A stretch of DNA of 64,000 bases from Clostridia bacterium. Its GTDB lineage: Bacteria; Bacillota; Clostridia; Oscillospirales; CAG-382. Below are positions 50,191-59,133 of this stretch, piece by piece. Made by a program: the position numbers and the translations under genes. The DNA lies in contig JAFTIR010000033.1 in the NCBI GenBank assembly GCA_017456765.1, forward strand, positions 1 to 64,000, read 5' to 3'. The stretch's first letter is position 1. Each line of letters starts with the position of its first letter. A model generated the notes under the pieces. That model was not told the DNA's origin. It did not search any database and saw only the letters and a list, made by a program, of their open reading frames with translations.

Positions 50191-50757
50191 ATGAAAAACA
50201 GTAAGACAAAAATTATGACAGAGTGTGCAATACTTGTTGCACTCTCGACCGTCCTCAGCTTTCTCAAAATCTGGAATATGCCCTGGGGCGGAAGCGTAAC
50301 GCTTTTCAGCATGCTTCCCGTATGCTATATCTCGGTGCGCCACGGAATCAAATGGGGACTTGGTTCTTCTTTCCTCTATGCGGTAATCCAGCTGTTTCTC
50401 GGCATTACCGTGGACGGTCTTCTCGGATGGGGACTCACGGGAGGAATTCTTGTCTCTTGTATTCTTCTTGACTACATAATTGCATTTACTTCGCTTGGGC
50501 TTTCGGGGCTTTTTGCAAGGAACGGTGCAGGTGTTATGATGGGTACAACGCTTGCGGTAGCAATCAGATTTGTAAGCCATCTTCTCAGCGGCGTTTACGT
50601 TTTTGCTTCTGCAGGAAAGCTGTGGGAAGGCTTTGAAACATCAAACACATGGCTGTACAGCTTTGTTTATAACGGATGTTATATGCTTCCTGAACTTGTT
50701 ATGACCCTTGTGGGTGCGGCTATAATATACAAAGCGCTTGCAGACAGAAATATTTAA
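50191..50757 (+). CDS. thiT: ThiT-type ECF transporter S component (thiamine)
   Basis: 188 residues, six membrane helices. MPWGGSVTLFSMLPV and the region up to GLLGWGLTGG carry the ThiT/YuaJ pattern, including the aromatic and acidic residues used to bind thiamine. It works with a shared Ecf module encoded elsewhere. ATG 50191 follows cggagg; an upstream in-frame start lies inside the riboswitch and is rejected. Confidence 0.94.
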   Translation: MKNSKTKIMTECAILVALSTVLSFLKIWNMPWGGSVTLFSMLPVCYISVRHGIKWGLGSSFLYAVIQLFLGITVDGLLGWGLTGGILVSCILLDYIIAFTSLGLSGLFARNGAGVMMGTTLAVAIRFVSHLLSGVYVFASAGKLWEGFETSNTWLYSFVYNGCYMLPELVMTLVGAAIIYKALADRNI

Positions 50758-50764
50758 TTATTGT

Positions 50765-50796
50765 AACCGAGGTATACATACGCACCTCGGTTTTTT
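50765..50796 (+). terminator. Terminator after thiT
   Basis: aaccgaggt/acctcggtt and a run of T. Confidence 0.9.
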
Positions 50797-50880
50797 GTTT
50801 GTCGGATAACATAGAAGTCTGTCGCATCATCAACTGTTTTGTAAAAAAATGGATATAAAGTAGTCACTTTTGCACAAATT

Positions 50881-50961
50881 ACACAATATTTGTCTGTGTA
50901 TTTGTACAATTATTGTGTAATTTCAAAAAACTGTTGACAAAATGGTTGATTTTGGTATAAT
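50881..50961 (+). promoter_or_regulatory. Sigma factor gene promoter with upstream inverted repeat
   Basis: TTGACA (50934-50939), a 16-base spacer, TATAAT (50956-50961). Upstream, acacaata (50881) and tattgtgt (50911) form an inverted repeat that could be a regulator site. Confidence 0.75.
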
Positions 50962-51047
50962 TATTATTGTACCAGTTTATAATGTGTTTTTGGCATATAA
51001 ACTTTTGTAGCTGAAAAATCTGACTTAAAAAGGGCAAAGAGAACTGT

Positions 51048-51605
51048 ATGCAGACGAACTCACTTGTTAATGAAAAAATAAACAGTCTTGTGCTTGCCGT
51101 AAAGAGTAATGACACAGCGTCATTTCTTGAACTTTTAGGTCATTTTTCTCATACCATTTCCGCTCTTGCACATTCGTTTTCTCTGCCCAGATCCGAGCTT
51201 GAGGATTTGTGTCAGGAGGGCAGAATGGCGCTTTACCGTGCGGCAATGAGTTATGACGGGAAAAGCGCACAGTTTTCAACTTATGCAATAACCTGTATGA
51301 CAAATGCCATGATTTCCTTTGCTAAAAAGTATAAGGCACAGAATCTCGGTAAGGCATACGGAGTATTGCCGGAGGATTGCGAAGACGAGGCGTACTCGGC
51401 AAGGCTTTCGTCTGCCGAGCTTGACGAGCTTCTCTGCCGCGATGGATTTGCAGGGCTTTCGGAGTATGAAAGACGCGTCATGAGCCTGAAACTTGCGGGT
51501 TACAAAGTGGGAGAAATTGCAAAAAAGCTCGAAAAAGAAACGAAATCTGTGGAGAACACCCTTTTCAGAGCAAGGCAAAAGCTGAAGAAACATATTGACG
51601 GGTAA
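51048..51605 (+). CDS. Sigma-70 family sigma factor, SigH-like
   Basis: 185 residues. Region 2 includes LEDLCQEGRMALYRAAMSYDGKSAQFSTYAITCMTNAMISF (core and -10 binding). Region 4 is LSEYERRVMSLKLAGYKVGEIAKKLEKETKSVENTLFRARQKLKKHI (-35 binding). The region 4 pattern resembles SigH/Spo0H, but the protein is shorter than usual and region 3 is absent. Target genes are unknown. It stands alone under a sigma-A promoter. Confidence 0.85.
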   Translation: MQTNSLVNEKINSLVLAVKSNDTASFLELLGHFSHTISALAHSFSLPRSELEDLCQEGRMALYRAAMSYDGKSAQFSTYAITCMTNAMISFAKKYKAQNLGKAYGVLPEDCEDEAYSARLSSAELDELLCRDGFAGLSEYERRVMSLKLAGYKVGEIAKKLEKETKSVENTLFRARQKLKKHIDG

Positions 51606-51695
51606 AATATACGTCGCACGCAAAAGCGGTCGAAAGACGGCGGCTCATTACCGCCATGCGGCAAAAACATAAAACTCAAAGCGAGGTAAAAGGAA

Positions 51696-51977
51696 ATGTA
51701 CGAAAACAAGACACTGGTCTGCAAGGATTGTGGAGAAGAATTCATCTTTACTGCAGGCGAACAGGAATTCTATGCAGAAAAGGGCTTCCAGAACGAACCC
51801 CAGAGATGCAAGGCTTGCCGCGACAAGAGAAAGAACGCAGCTAAGCCCCAGAGAGAATACTTCACAACAACTTGTGCAAACTGCGGCAAGGAGGCAAAGG
51901 TTCCCTTCCAGCCCACAAGTGACAGACCTGTATATTGCAGCGACTGTTTCGCAGCAATGAAGGAAGAACAGGAATAA
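51696..51977 (+). CDS. Zinc-ribbon protein with two CxxC pairs of ribbons
   Basis: 93 residues. The first ribbon has CKDCGEEF ... CKACRDKR and the second CANCGKEAKVPF ... VYCSDCF, a pattern of the small probable zinc-ribbon family seen in many Firmicutes. Function unknown; RNA or ribosome binding is possible. Strong aaaggaaa site. It follows the sigma factor by 90 bases, with a GC-rich hairpin between. Confidence 0.87.
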   Translation: MYENKTLVCKDCGEEFIFTAGEQEFYAEKGFQNEPQRCKACRDKRKNAAKPQREYFTTTCANCGKEAKVPFQPTSDRPVYCSDCFAAMKEEQE

Positions 51978-52168
51978 AATACTTAAAGGCTTATTATTAA
52001 ATTTGCCCAGAATATATTTTTGCCCAGGGTGTTATTTTCGAAACACGGAAATCGGACTTTGTGCATAAGTAGTTTGAGTAAGTCTGATTTTTGGCTATCG
52101 TAATTTATGAAACTGTTTAGCCGCCCCGTTTTACGGGACGGCTTTTGCGTGAGAAACATTTTCGCATA
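51978..52168. terminator. Intergenic stretch with two terminator hairpins
   Basis: No gene. aaatcggactt (52049) pairs with aagtctgattt (52080) before five T; agccgccccg/cgggacggct (52119-52143) is followed by TTTT. The first may end the zinc-ribbon transcript with the second as backup. Confidence 0.6.
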
Positions 52169-52197
52169 TTTACAAAAAACAATATATGTGCTATAAT
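52169..52197 (+). promoter_or_regulatory. Sigma-A promoter for alkaline phosphatase gene
   Basis: TTTACA, a 17-base spacer, extended -10 TGCTATAAT. Confidence 0.8.
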
Positions 52198-52228
52198 TTT
52201 ATAAAGACAATAAAAAGGAGAAGGCACA

Positions 52229-55200
52229 ATGAAGATAAGATTTCTGAGTATTGTTCTTGCTTTGCTGATGATTGCTCTCTGTTTTGCAGGCTGTAAGCAG
52301 ACAGATAAGGGCAAGGATACAATGACCCCTGTCGCTCCTCAGGCTGAGGAAGAGGTAAAGCCTGAAAGAAAAATAAAGAACATTATTTTTCTTATCCCGG
52401 ACGGTGCAGGGTATCCTTTGTATGACTTTGCAAACGATGTAAAGGTATCGGGCGGTTTTCTGGCTTCGGGGTACGAACACAGAACACCTACCACGACAGA
52501 CCCCATGACGATGCGTTCATATCTTGCGGGAAGCATGACAACGCTCAATTTTAGCGCTGCTCTTACCGATTCTGCCGCCGCAGGTACTGCGATGGCAACG
52601 GGTTATAAAACCCATAACGGACGAGTTGGTATCAACCCTGACGGAAAGCCTATAGCCAACGTCCTTGAAGCGGCACAGTCCATAGGAATGTCTACAGGAC
52701 TTGTTGCTACATATGAATGGATGCACGCAACTCCGGCATCTTTTTCGGCTCATGTAATGGAAAGAACCGATTACCGCAATCTATATCAACAGATAGAAAA
52801 CCAGGGAATTGATGTTGTTCTCGGTTCCGGATACGGTGCGGTAGAGGAGTATGCGACCATTGATAATGCACTTGACAGAGGATATACTGTAGTAAAGACA
52901 AGAGGAGACCTTGAAAAGGTTAAACCCGGTGACAAAATCTGGGGTGATGCTACAAATGACAGCTCACCTTATGATATAAACCTTAATGCAGACCAGCCTA
53001 CTCTTGCGCAGATGACACAGGCGGCAATTACGGCTCTTTCCGATAATGAAAACGGCTTTTTCCTTATGGTTGAGGGCAGTAAAATAGATACAGGCGGACA
53101 TGCAAACGATGCTGTTGTGACAACCAGCGAATATCTTGCCTTTGACGCCGCATTCAAGGTTGCTGTGGATTTTGCCTCGGAGAGAACAGATACGGTTGTG
53201 CTTGCGGTACCCGACCATGATACAGGGGCCATGAAGTACGATGAAATAGAGAACCTCATTGATGCTGTAGCTAAAGTTCAGGATGGCGTAAATCCTGAAA
53301 CAATAGGCTGGGGCACAACAAGTCATTCTACGCAGCAGGTCGGCGTATGGATGTATGTTCCCGAAGGCGTTGATGTTATTGAAGGGTTAAACAGTACCCT
53401 TGGAGATACACCCGAAACAAGAGTGAATTTTGTAATAGACAACACAGACCTTGCTCCTTATATTGCAGGACTTTTGGGTGTTGACCTTGATGAGCTTACA
53501 AAGGAGCTTTTTGTTGATGTAACGGATATTGGAAGATATTCTTCTGCGGTCGGAAAGTTTACCTTCAATAACGGCAACAAATATGTTTACAGAAATCAGT
53601 CTGAATATTTCGAAGACGGTAAAAAGAAGAGTCTTGACGGCATGGTGACGGTTGAGGCAAACGGACGCTTCTATGTTCCTTCGTGCCTCGTCACACAAGA
53701 GGATTTAAAGCACGTCAATAAAGAGGGTGAGAGCGTCGTTTCCGGTAGCGGTACAAAGAATGACCCATTCATCATTGACGAAGAGTGGAAGTTTATTGAG
53801 TTTACCGGCGCTTTGCTTTCGGGAAATGACTATAGCGGCAAGTATTTTCTCCAGACTAAGGACTTAAATCTTGTGGGACAAAAGGAGTATCCGGGCGTCG
53901 GAAGTGACAGCACCTTTGCAGGTGTTTATGACGGCGGCGGACATGAAATAAAAGTAAACCTTGTTGTAAAGGGCGACCAGTGTATTTTCCCGTATGTTTC
54001 GGGAACGGTTATGAACCTTGGAACAAGGGGAAAGATTTTCTCCACGGGTATGAGTGACGGAATATATACGGCAGGTATTGCACGTTCTGTCAGAAGCACA
54101 GGTAAGATTATAAACTGCTATTCCATGACCGACCTTAACGGTCAGGGTGTCTGCGGAATTGCTTCTTCAAATTACGGTTTGATTGAAAACTGCTATTTCG
54201 GCGGAAAAATAACAGCAAGGGGCAGTGGTTCTGCCATTGCATCTACGGCAGGCGGTGCATTTGTAAACTGCTATTATGACAAGTCTTGCGGAAGAGCACA
54301 GAGCGATGCCGTAAAGGTATCCGAAGAAGAAAAGATTACTCTTGCCGACACACTTAACGGCACAAGAGAAAGTGCAGCAAAAGCGATGGGTGAGAGTCTT
54401 TCCAATATAAAATACTGGAAGATGTCTGAGGACGGTGAGCCGGTACTTTACAGTCCTGTTCCGACGGTTTCAAAGGTTGTTCTTTCTCCTAAGGATGTAA
54501 CTGTCAATAGGGGAGACGGTGTGCAGTTCTCGGCGGTTGTTGAGGGCGAATTTGACCCCTCACAGGAGATTGTATGGTCGCTTGAGGCAACAGACGCAAG
54601 CGGAAACAGTGTACTGTACGAGGACGGATTTTTGTATATTGACGAAGATGAAACGGCAAAGAGCTTTACCGTTGTTGCAAAGTCGGGATACGACGGAAGT
54701 GTAACCGATATTACAACCGTTATAGTTGGAGATGAAGTTGCAGACGTGGCAGACGGAACAAGAGCAAGACCTTACCTCATTACATGCCAAACAGATTTAC
54801 TCGGTCTTACAAACGTTATTCTTTCGGGAAATAACCTTTCGGGACTTTATTTTGAACAGGTCTGCGACCTTGATATGACGGGCGTTGACGGATATAACGG
54901 TATTCCGAGCAGTAAGACCTTTGACGGCATCTATAACGGAAACGGGTATGTAATCAAGGTTGATATAGACTCACAAGAAGATAACAGCCCCTTTGGAACT
55001 GTCAGCGGAATGCTTCTCAACGTTTCGACCTCCGGCACAGTTAACGGCGTTACAAGACCTGCAGGCGTTGTCCGTAAGGTGACAAACAGCGGCAAGATAA
55101 TCAATTGCTTCTCGGATGCGGTTGTAACAGGTACAAATGAAGCGGCGGGTGTTGTTCGTTCGGTATATGGCGTTGCGGCAAACTGCTACTTTGCAGGCTC

Positions 55201-55459
55201 TGTTTCAGCTTCTTCCACATATCCGTGTACATTTATACAGGATGGCGGCACCGGTATTCATAACTACAGCGTGGGTGAAGAATATAAGGTTGACGGAGAT
55301 GAAACGATAATTAAAAAAGATGAACTCACTCAGGACGGAATTGTAAAACGGCTCAATAATGACAGGAGCGAATCGGCTTGTGTTGCAGGCATTGCAAAGA
55401 GCCTTCTGTGTGATTGGGAATATAATGAAAACACGGGTGCTGTTCTTGTAAGAAAATAA
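52229..55459 (+). CDS. Alkaline phosphatase lipoprotein with beta-helix (GLUG-like) C-terminus
   Basis: 1076 residues. Signal peptide with lipobox (FAGC, Cys22). Alkaline phosphatase domain about 48-430 with IPDGAG (metal Asp), TDSAAAGTAMATGYK (Ser nucleophile), VEGSKIDTGGHAND and PDHDTGA. After a linker, two homologous beta-helix units (about 505-690 and 845-1060; each opens with a GTxxxPFII/ARPYLI strand and has NCYSMTDLNGQG / NCFSDAVVTGTN GLUG-type turns) are separated by a Big2-like domain (about 750-840). It probably releases phosphate at the cell surface, with the tail binding wall or glycans (inference). Own promoter and terminator. Confidence 0.88.
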   Translation: MKIRFLSIVLALLMIALCFAGCKQTDKGKDTMTPVAPQAEEEVKPERKIKNIIFLIPDGAGYPLYDFANDVKVSGGFLASGYEHRTPTTTDPMTMRSYLAGSMTTLNFSAALTDSAAAGTAMATGYKTHNGRVGINPDGKPIANVLEAAQSIGMSTGLVATYEWMHATPASFSAHVMERTDYRNLYQQIENQGIDVVLGSGYGAVEEYATIDNALDRGYTVVKTRGDLEKVKPGDKIWGDATNDSSPYDINLNADQPTLAQMTQAAITALSDNENGFFLMVEGSKIDTGGHANDAVVTTSEYLAFDAAFKVAVDFASERTDTVVLAVPDHDTGAMKYDEIENLIDAVAKVQDGVNPETIGWGTTSHSTQQVGVWMYVPEGVDVIEGLNSTLGDTPETRVNFVIDNTDLAPYIAGLLGVDLDELTKELFVDVTDIGRYSSAVGKFTFNNGNKYVYRNQSEYFEDGKKKSLDGMVTVEANGRFYVPSCLVTQEDLKHVNKEGESVVSGSGTKNDPFIIDEEWKFIEFTGALLSGNDYSGKYFLQTKDLNLVGQKEYPGVGSDSTFAGVYDGGGHEIKVNLVVKGDQCIFPYVSGTVMNLGTRGKIFSTGMSDGIYTAGIARSVRSTGKIINCYSMTDLNGQGVCGIASSNYGLIENCYFGGKITARGSGSAIASTAGGAFVNCYYDKSCGRAQSDAVKVSEEEKITLADTLNGTRESAAKAMGESLSNIKYWKMSEDGEPVLYSPVPTVSKVVLSPKDVTVNRGDGVQFSAVVEGEFDPSQEIVWSLEATDASGNSVLYEDGFLYIDEDETAKSFTVVAKSGYDGSVTDITTVIVGDEVADVADGTRARPYLITCQTDLLGLTNVILSGNNLSGLYFEQVCDLDMTGVDGYNGIPSSKTFDGIYNGNGYVIKVDIDSQEDNSPFGTVSGMLLNVSTSGTVNGVTRPAGVVRKVTNSGKIINCFSDAVVTGTNEAAGVVRSVYGVAANCYFAGSVSASSTYPCTFIQDGGTGIHNYSVGEEYKVDGDETIIKKDELTQDGIVKRLNNDRSESACVAGIAKSLLCDWEYNENTGAVLVRK

Positions 55460-55471
55460 TATAATAAAAGA

Positions 55472-55502
55472 AAAACGCAAGGTTGAAACCCTTGCGTTTT
55501 TT
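55472..55502 (+). terminator. Terminator after alkaline phosphatase
   Basis: aaaacgcaagg/ccttgcgtttt with a T run. Confidence 0.9.
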
Positions 55503-55560
55503 GCGGAATAAAACAGAGAGGAATGAGTAAAACTAAAGAAAAAAGCACCGGAGGCAAAGT

Positions 55561-56268
55561 ATGAGTAATAACGAAAATAACGAAAATAACGAAAGCCAGA
55601 ACAAAGAACTTGCCGACAACCTTGAAAACATCAGAGAGTCGGGGGCAATAAGAATAGTAACAAAATCCTCAAGGATACACACCCTCGTAATAGCGGGGCA
55701 GATAGAGGGACATTATGAGCTTCCGAGTCAGACCAAAAGCACAAAGTATGAGCATGTAATTCCCCAGCTCGTAGAGGTGGAGGAGAGCGACGAGGTTGAC
55801 GGGCTTTTAATGATTCTCAACACTGTGGGAGGCGATGTAGAGGCGGGACTTGCAATATCCGAGCTTGTGTCGGGAATGACAAAGCCCACGGTATCTCTCG
55901 TTATTGGCGGCGGACATTCAATAGGAGTACCTCTTGCCGTGTGTGCAAAAAAGAGCTTTATTGCCCCCTCGGCAACAATGACAATCCACCCTGTGAGAAC
56001 AAACGGACTTGTGATAGGTGTGCCGCAGAGCTTCACCTATTTTCTCAAAATGCAGGAGAGAATATGTGATTTTGTCGTAAAGAACTCGGGAGTGTCAAAG
56101 GAGCTTCTAAACAAGCTCATGCTTGAAACCGACGAGCTTGCGGCGGATATAGGGACTGTGGTAGACGGGATTCATGCCGTTGAGATAGGGCTTATAGATG
56201 AGGTAGGGGGACTTGGCAATGCACTAAGAGCTCTTCACGGCATGATAAAACAAAAAAAGGACAGCTGA
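55561..56268 (+). CDS. tepA: ClpP-fold protease, TepA (YmfB) family
   Basis: 235 residues. The ClpP/crotonase fold carries GGGHSIGVPLAVCA (Ser) and TIHPVRT (His), matching TepA of B. subtilis, linked to protein translocation and degradation. The N-terminus encodes an ENN repeat from a 9-base tandem repeat (aataacgaa), which could vary in length. A caccggagg site precedes the start. It is convergent with a Nudix gene, with 1 base between. Confidence 0.88.
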   Translation: MSNNENNENNESQNKELADNLENIRESGAIRIVTKSSRIHTLVIAGQIEGHYELPSQTKSTKYEHVIPQLVEVEESDEVDGLLMILNTVGGDVEAGLAISELVSGMTKPTVSLVIGGGHSIGVPLAVCAKKSFIAPSATMTIHPVRTNGLVIGVPQSFTYFLKMQERICDFVVKNSGVSKELLNKLMLETDELAADIGTVVDGIHAVEIGLIDEVGGLGNALRALHGMIKQKKDS

Positions 56269-56269
56269 T

Positions 56270-57034
56270 TTAGCTGTCCGATTTTCTTGAATCTATAAAT
56301 TCATTTGCCTTTGTGAGAATATCTCTGTCGTGCTTGAAGTTGAGAATGGAAAGTGCTTCTTCGTAGGTTACAAGCCTGTACTCTGAAATTTCCATTATAT
56401 TCATTTTGACATCTTCTGCATTAAAATGGGCGAGATAGTATACGGCTTTTTTCTTGATAAATCCGTTGATAAGGTAGTTGTAACTTTCTCTGAAGCCCTT
56501 GATAAGCTGCGTTTTAACACCTGTTTCCTCGTACACCTCGCGAAGAGCTGTCTGTTCTTCGTCTTCTCCGATTTCAATGTGTCCCTTGGGAAAGCCTATG
56601 TGTCCAGATATGTTGGTGATAAGAATAAATTTTCTTATACCGTCGGTTTCCGTGTACATAACTGCACCGCAGCTCTTCTCGTAGTAGCATACATATTTGT
56701 ATCTGTCGGCGGGAAGATATTTTTCAAGCAGGGAAACAAGACGCGGTTCATAGACAATGGTTCTTTCGGGAGCCATTATCCATACATCTTCCTCTTCTTC
56801 AAGCCTGTCCTTGGCTATGGCTACAACCTGTCCGCGAAAACTTGTGCATGGCTCGTTTGTGCCAATTATGAAAACCTTCACCTGTTTTAGTGCATGAATC
56901 AGCTTTCCGCAGTTGAGAAGTCCCGCCCGTTTTCTGCCGGAATACAGAAAATATGTGCCTGTTACAGTTACGTCATACACACCGCCAAGAACACTTCGGG
57001 TGCTTTTCGTAGCATTGAATTCATTAAAGCTCAT
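56270..57034 (-). CDS. Nudix hydrolase with N-terminal extension
   Basis: 254 residues. The C-terminal half contains a full Nudix box (GHIEIGEDEEQTALREVYEETGV) preceded by IGFPKGH. The N-terminal ~110 residues (TGTYFLYSGRKRAGLLNCGKL ... WIMAPERTIVYEPRLVSLL) form a separate unrecognised domain. Substrates of such diadenosine-polyphosphate-type Nudix enzymes are nucleotide derivatives. ATG 57034 follows aaagga; an open frame continues upstream without a start signal. Confidence 0.82.
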   Translation of the reverse strand: MSFNEFNATKSTRSVLGGVYDVTVTGTYFLYSGRKRAGLLNCGKLIHALKQVKVFIIGTNEPCTSFRGQVVAIAKDRLEEEEDVWIMAPERTIVYEPRLVSLLEKYLPADRYKYVCYYEKSCGAVMYTETDGIRKFILITNISGHIGFPKGHIEIGEDEEQTALREVYEETGVKTQLIKGFRESYNYLINGFIKKKAVYYLAHFNAEDVKMNIMEISEYRLVTYEEALSILNFKHDRDILTKANEFIDSRKSDS

Positions 57035-57250
57035 TTTAATCAGTCCTTTTCCTGCTAAAGAGCAGGAACAAATAAAGTCGTTTTTGAACTTACAAAAACT
57101 TTCACTAACTAAAGTATAGCACAAAAGACGATACATATCAAGATATATTTTGCATTTTTCACTTTATGTTAACTATATTTGTATATTCTTCCCAAAAACG
57201 AGGTTGCCCAAAAGTAGCAAAAAGTTAAAATAATAAAACTGTGCTCTCTC

Positions 57251-57279
57251 TTGCAATATAGAAAAAAGTGTGTTATACT
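57251..57279 (+). promoter_or_regulatory. Promoter for DUF2953-gerW
   Basis: TTGCAA, a 17-base spacer, TATACT. Confidence 0.7.
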
Positions 57280-57310
57280 ACTTGTAAAGATAGGAAAGGC
57301 AGGGATAACG

Positions 57311-57955
57311 GTGACGGTTTTAATTGTGATTTTTGCCGTCTGTGCTGTAATAGCGGCACTTGTGTCTTTCGTTTTACTGTCTTCTCTTTCTGTTAGAATA
57401 GTTTATAAAGAAACCCTTGAGGTTTTTGCAGGACTTTCTTTTATAAAATTCAAGATTTTTCCGAGAAAGAAAAAGGAAAAGGTAAAAAAGAAGAAAAGAA
57501 AGAAAAAAGCGAAAGCTGCAAATGATTCGTCTGCTGCTCGGGAAGGTGCAGAACAGAAAGAAAACATACCTGATTCATTAAAGGATGCGCATAAAAGCAA
57601 GAAAAAAGACATAGGTGAGACATTAAAGCTTGTTTTTGAGATAATAAAGAGCGTTTTTGACGTAATGGGAAAACGTGCAGTGATAAAAATTGACGAGCTT
57701 TGTGTTGTTGTTTCAAGGGAGGATGCGGCTGATACGGCAGTTTACTTCGGAATTTGCGGCGGTGTTGTTTCAAACATACTTGCTTTTACCTCCAATTTCG
57801 GAAAAGCGGTAATAAATGATAAAAACATTTCTGTTGACCCCGATTTTATTTCGGGCAAAAGCAGTTTAAGCACAGACATTACACTTTCTGTCCCGACAGG
57901 CTCATTGCTCATAGGGCTGATTAAAGGCTATTTAAAAGGAATATCAAAGAAATAA
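57311..57955 (+). CDS. DUF2953 protein (YtfI-like)
   Basis: 214 residues: an N-terminal membrane helix, a strongly basic Lys-rich stretch (KKKEKVKKKKRKKKAKA), then a mixed domain with FGICGGVVSNI and a C-terminal hydrophobic amphipathic end. B. subtilis ytfI encodes the same family and also precedes ytfJ (gerW). The GTG start at 57311 follows aggga. Function is unknown; co-occurrence with gerW suggests a sporulation role. Confidence 0.82.
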   Translation: MTVLIVIFAVCAVIAALVSFVLLSSLSVRIVYKETLEVFAGLSFIKFKIFPRKKKEKVKKKKRKKKAKAANDSSAAREGAEQKENIPDSLKDAHKSKKKDIGETLKLVFEIIKSVFDVMGKRAVIKIDELCVVVSREDAADTAVYFGICGGVVSNILAFTSNFGKAVINDKNISVDPDFISGKSSLSTDITLSVPTGSLLIGLIKGYLKGISKK

Positions 57956-57975
57956 AGGCGAAAGGGCGTAGATTT

Positions 57976-58428
57976 ATGACAAACAATAACAATATTGCAG
58001 ATACTGTAAGACAGGCATTGGCTGAAGTTCGCTCAATGGCGGATTCCCAGACAATTATAGGTGACCCCATAGTTGTGGGCGAAACAACCCTTATTCCCGT
58101 GTCCAAGGTTTCGATAGGCGTGGGTCTTGGAGGCGGCACATACGGAAAGGAAAGCGGTAACAATGCAGGAGCAGGCGGCACGGGCCTTACTGTTTCTCCT
58201 GTTGCATTTATTGTGATTTCCAAAAACGGAACTCCCACTCTTCTCAATGTGGGTTCAGAGGTTGCAAGTCCCAAAATTTCGGGTACTGTCAATGAAATCG
58301 ACAAAGCACTTGACGATGTTCCGGAAATCATTTCCAAGGTCAAGGGACTTTTCAAAAAGGATAAGCAGGAAACTGAAACGGTCGTAACCGAAAAAGTGAC
58401 TGTCACAGAAGAAATAATAAAGGAATAA
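57976..58428 (+). CDS. gerW: Sporulation protein GerW (YtfJ)
   Basis: 150 residues. MADSQTIIGDPIVVGETTLIPVSKVSIGVGLGGG and PVAFIVISKNG are the diagnostic GerW core; a charged Lys/Glu/Thr tail follows. In Bacillus it is needed for germination in response to some nutrients. 20 bases after the DUF2953 gene, same operon, terminator at 58434. Confidence 0.95.
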   Translation: MTNNNNIADTVRQALAEVRSMADSQTIIGDPIVVGETTLIPVSKVSIGVGLGGGTYGKESGNNAGAGGTGLTVSPVAFIVISKNGTPTLLNVGSEVASPKISGTVNEIDKALDDVPEIISKVKGLFKKDKQETETVVTEKVTVTEEIIKE

Positions 58429-58433
58429 ACAAA

Positions 58434-58465
58434 AACCGCATCCTGAAAGGATGCGGTTTCTTTAT
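58434..58465 (+). terminator. Terminator after gerW
   Basis: aaccgcatcct/aggatgcggtt with a T-rich tail; the convergent phosphatase gene ends here too. Confidence 0.88.
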
Positions 58466-59118
58466 ATGTTTTTGGGAAGCTCTGTGATAAGATTGTTTTT
58501 TACAAGATGCTCACAGAGTGCGTATTCTTCAATCTCAAAGTCGAGGGTTTCCGAGTCATATTTTACAATACATACCGAGGCATTGGGTACCCATGGAAGA
58601 TTTACAATCTCGGATATGTCAAGTTTTTTCCATACACAGCCCATTGTGCGTACAGGGGTTGCATGGGTGCCGATAAGTATGTTTTTGCCGGGATTTTTCT
58701 TTACAATCCTCTCGATAGTCCCTTTTACTCTTTTTTGCAAATTTCTTACGCTTTCGCCGCCGGGACAGGTGCTGTTACCGAGGTCGTTTTTCCAGATTGC
58801 ATATTCTTTTGGATATTTTACCGAAATATCGTCGAATTTCATTCTTTCCCATTCGCCGCCGTCGATTTCACGAAGTCCATCGTCCTTTGTAACAGAAAGT
58901 CCGTGCTTTTCGGCAATGATTTTTGCTGTTGAATAGGCTCTTGGAATGTCGCTTGCAAAGGCGGCATCTATTCTGTAACTTTTAAGGAATTCTGCGGTAC
59001 ACTGTGCCTGCTTTATGCCAAGCTCCGTCAGGTCAGAGGGGTACTGCCCATGAAATTCCGCCTTAAGATTTCCCTCGCCCTGTGCGTGGCGTACCATTAT
59101 TATTTTTGTATCAAACAT
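58462..59118 (-). CDS. Histidine phosphatase family protein
   Basis: 218 residues. RHAQGEGN at residue 10 is the RHG-type phosphohistidine motif, GIKQAQ and DGLREIDGGEWE follow, and GTHATPVR carries the second His. Members include cofactor-dependent phosphoglycerate mutases and many small-molecule phosphatases; the substrate is open. It lies downstream of walJ on the same strand. Confidence 0.88.
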   Translation of the reverse strand: MFDTKIIMVRHAQGEGNLKAEFHGQYPSDLTELGIKQAQCTAEFLKSYRIDAAFASDIPRAYSTAKIIAEKHGLSVTKDDGLREIDGGEWERMKFDDISVKYPKEYAIWKNDLGNSTCPGGESVRNLQKRVKGTIERIVKKNPGKNILIGTHATPVRTMGCVWKKLDISEIVNLPWVPNASVCIVKYDSETLDFEIEEYALCEHLVKNNLITELPKNI

Positions 59119-59133
59119 TATTCTTTTCCTCCG

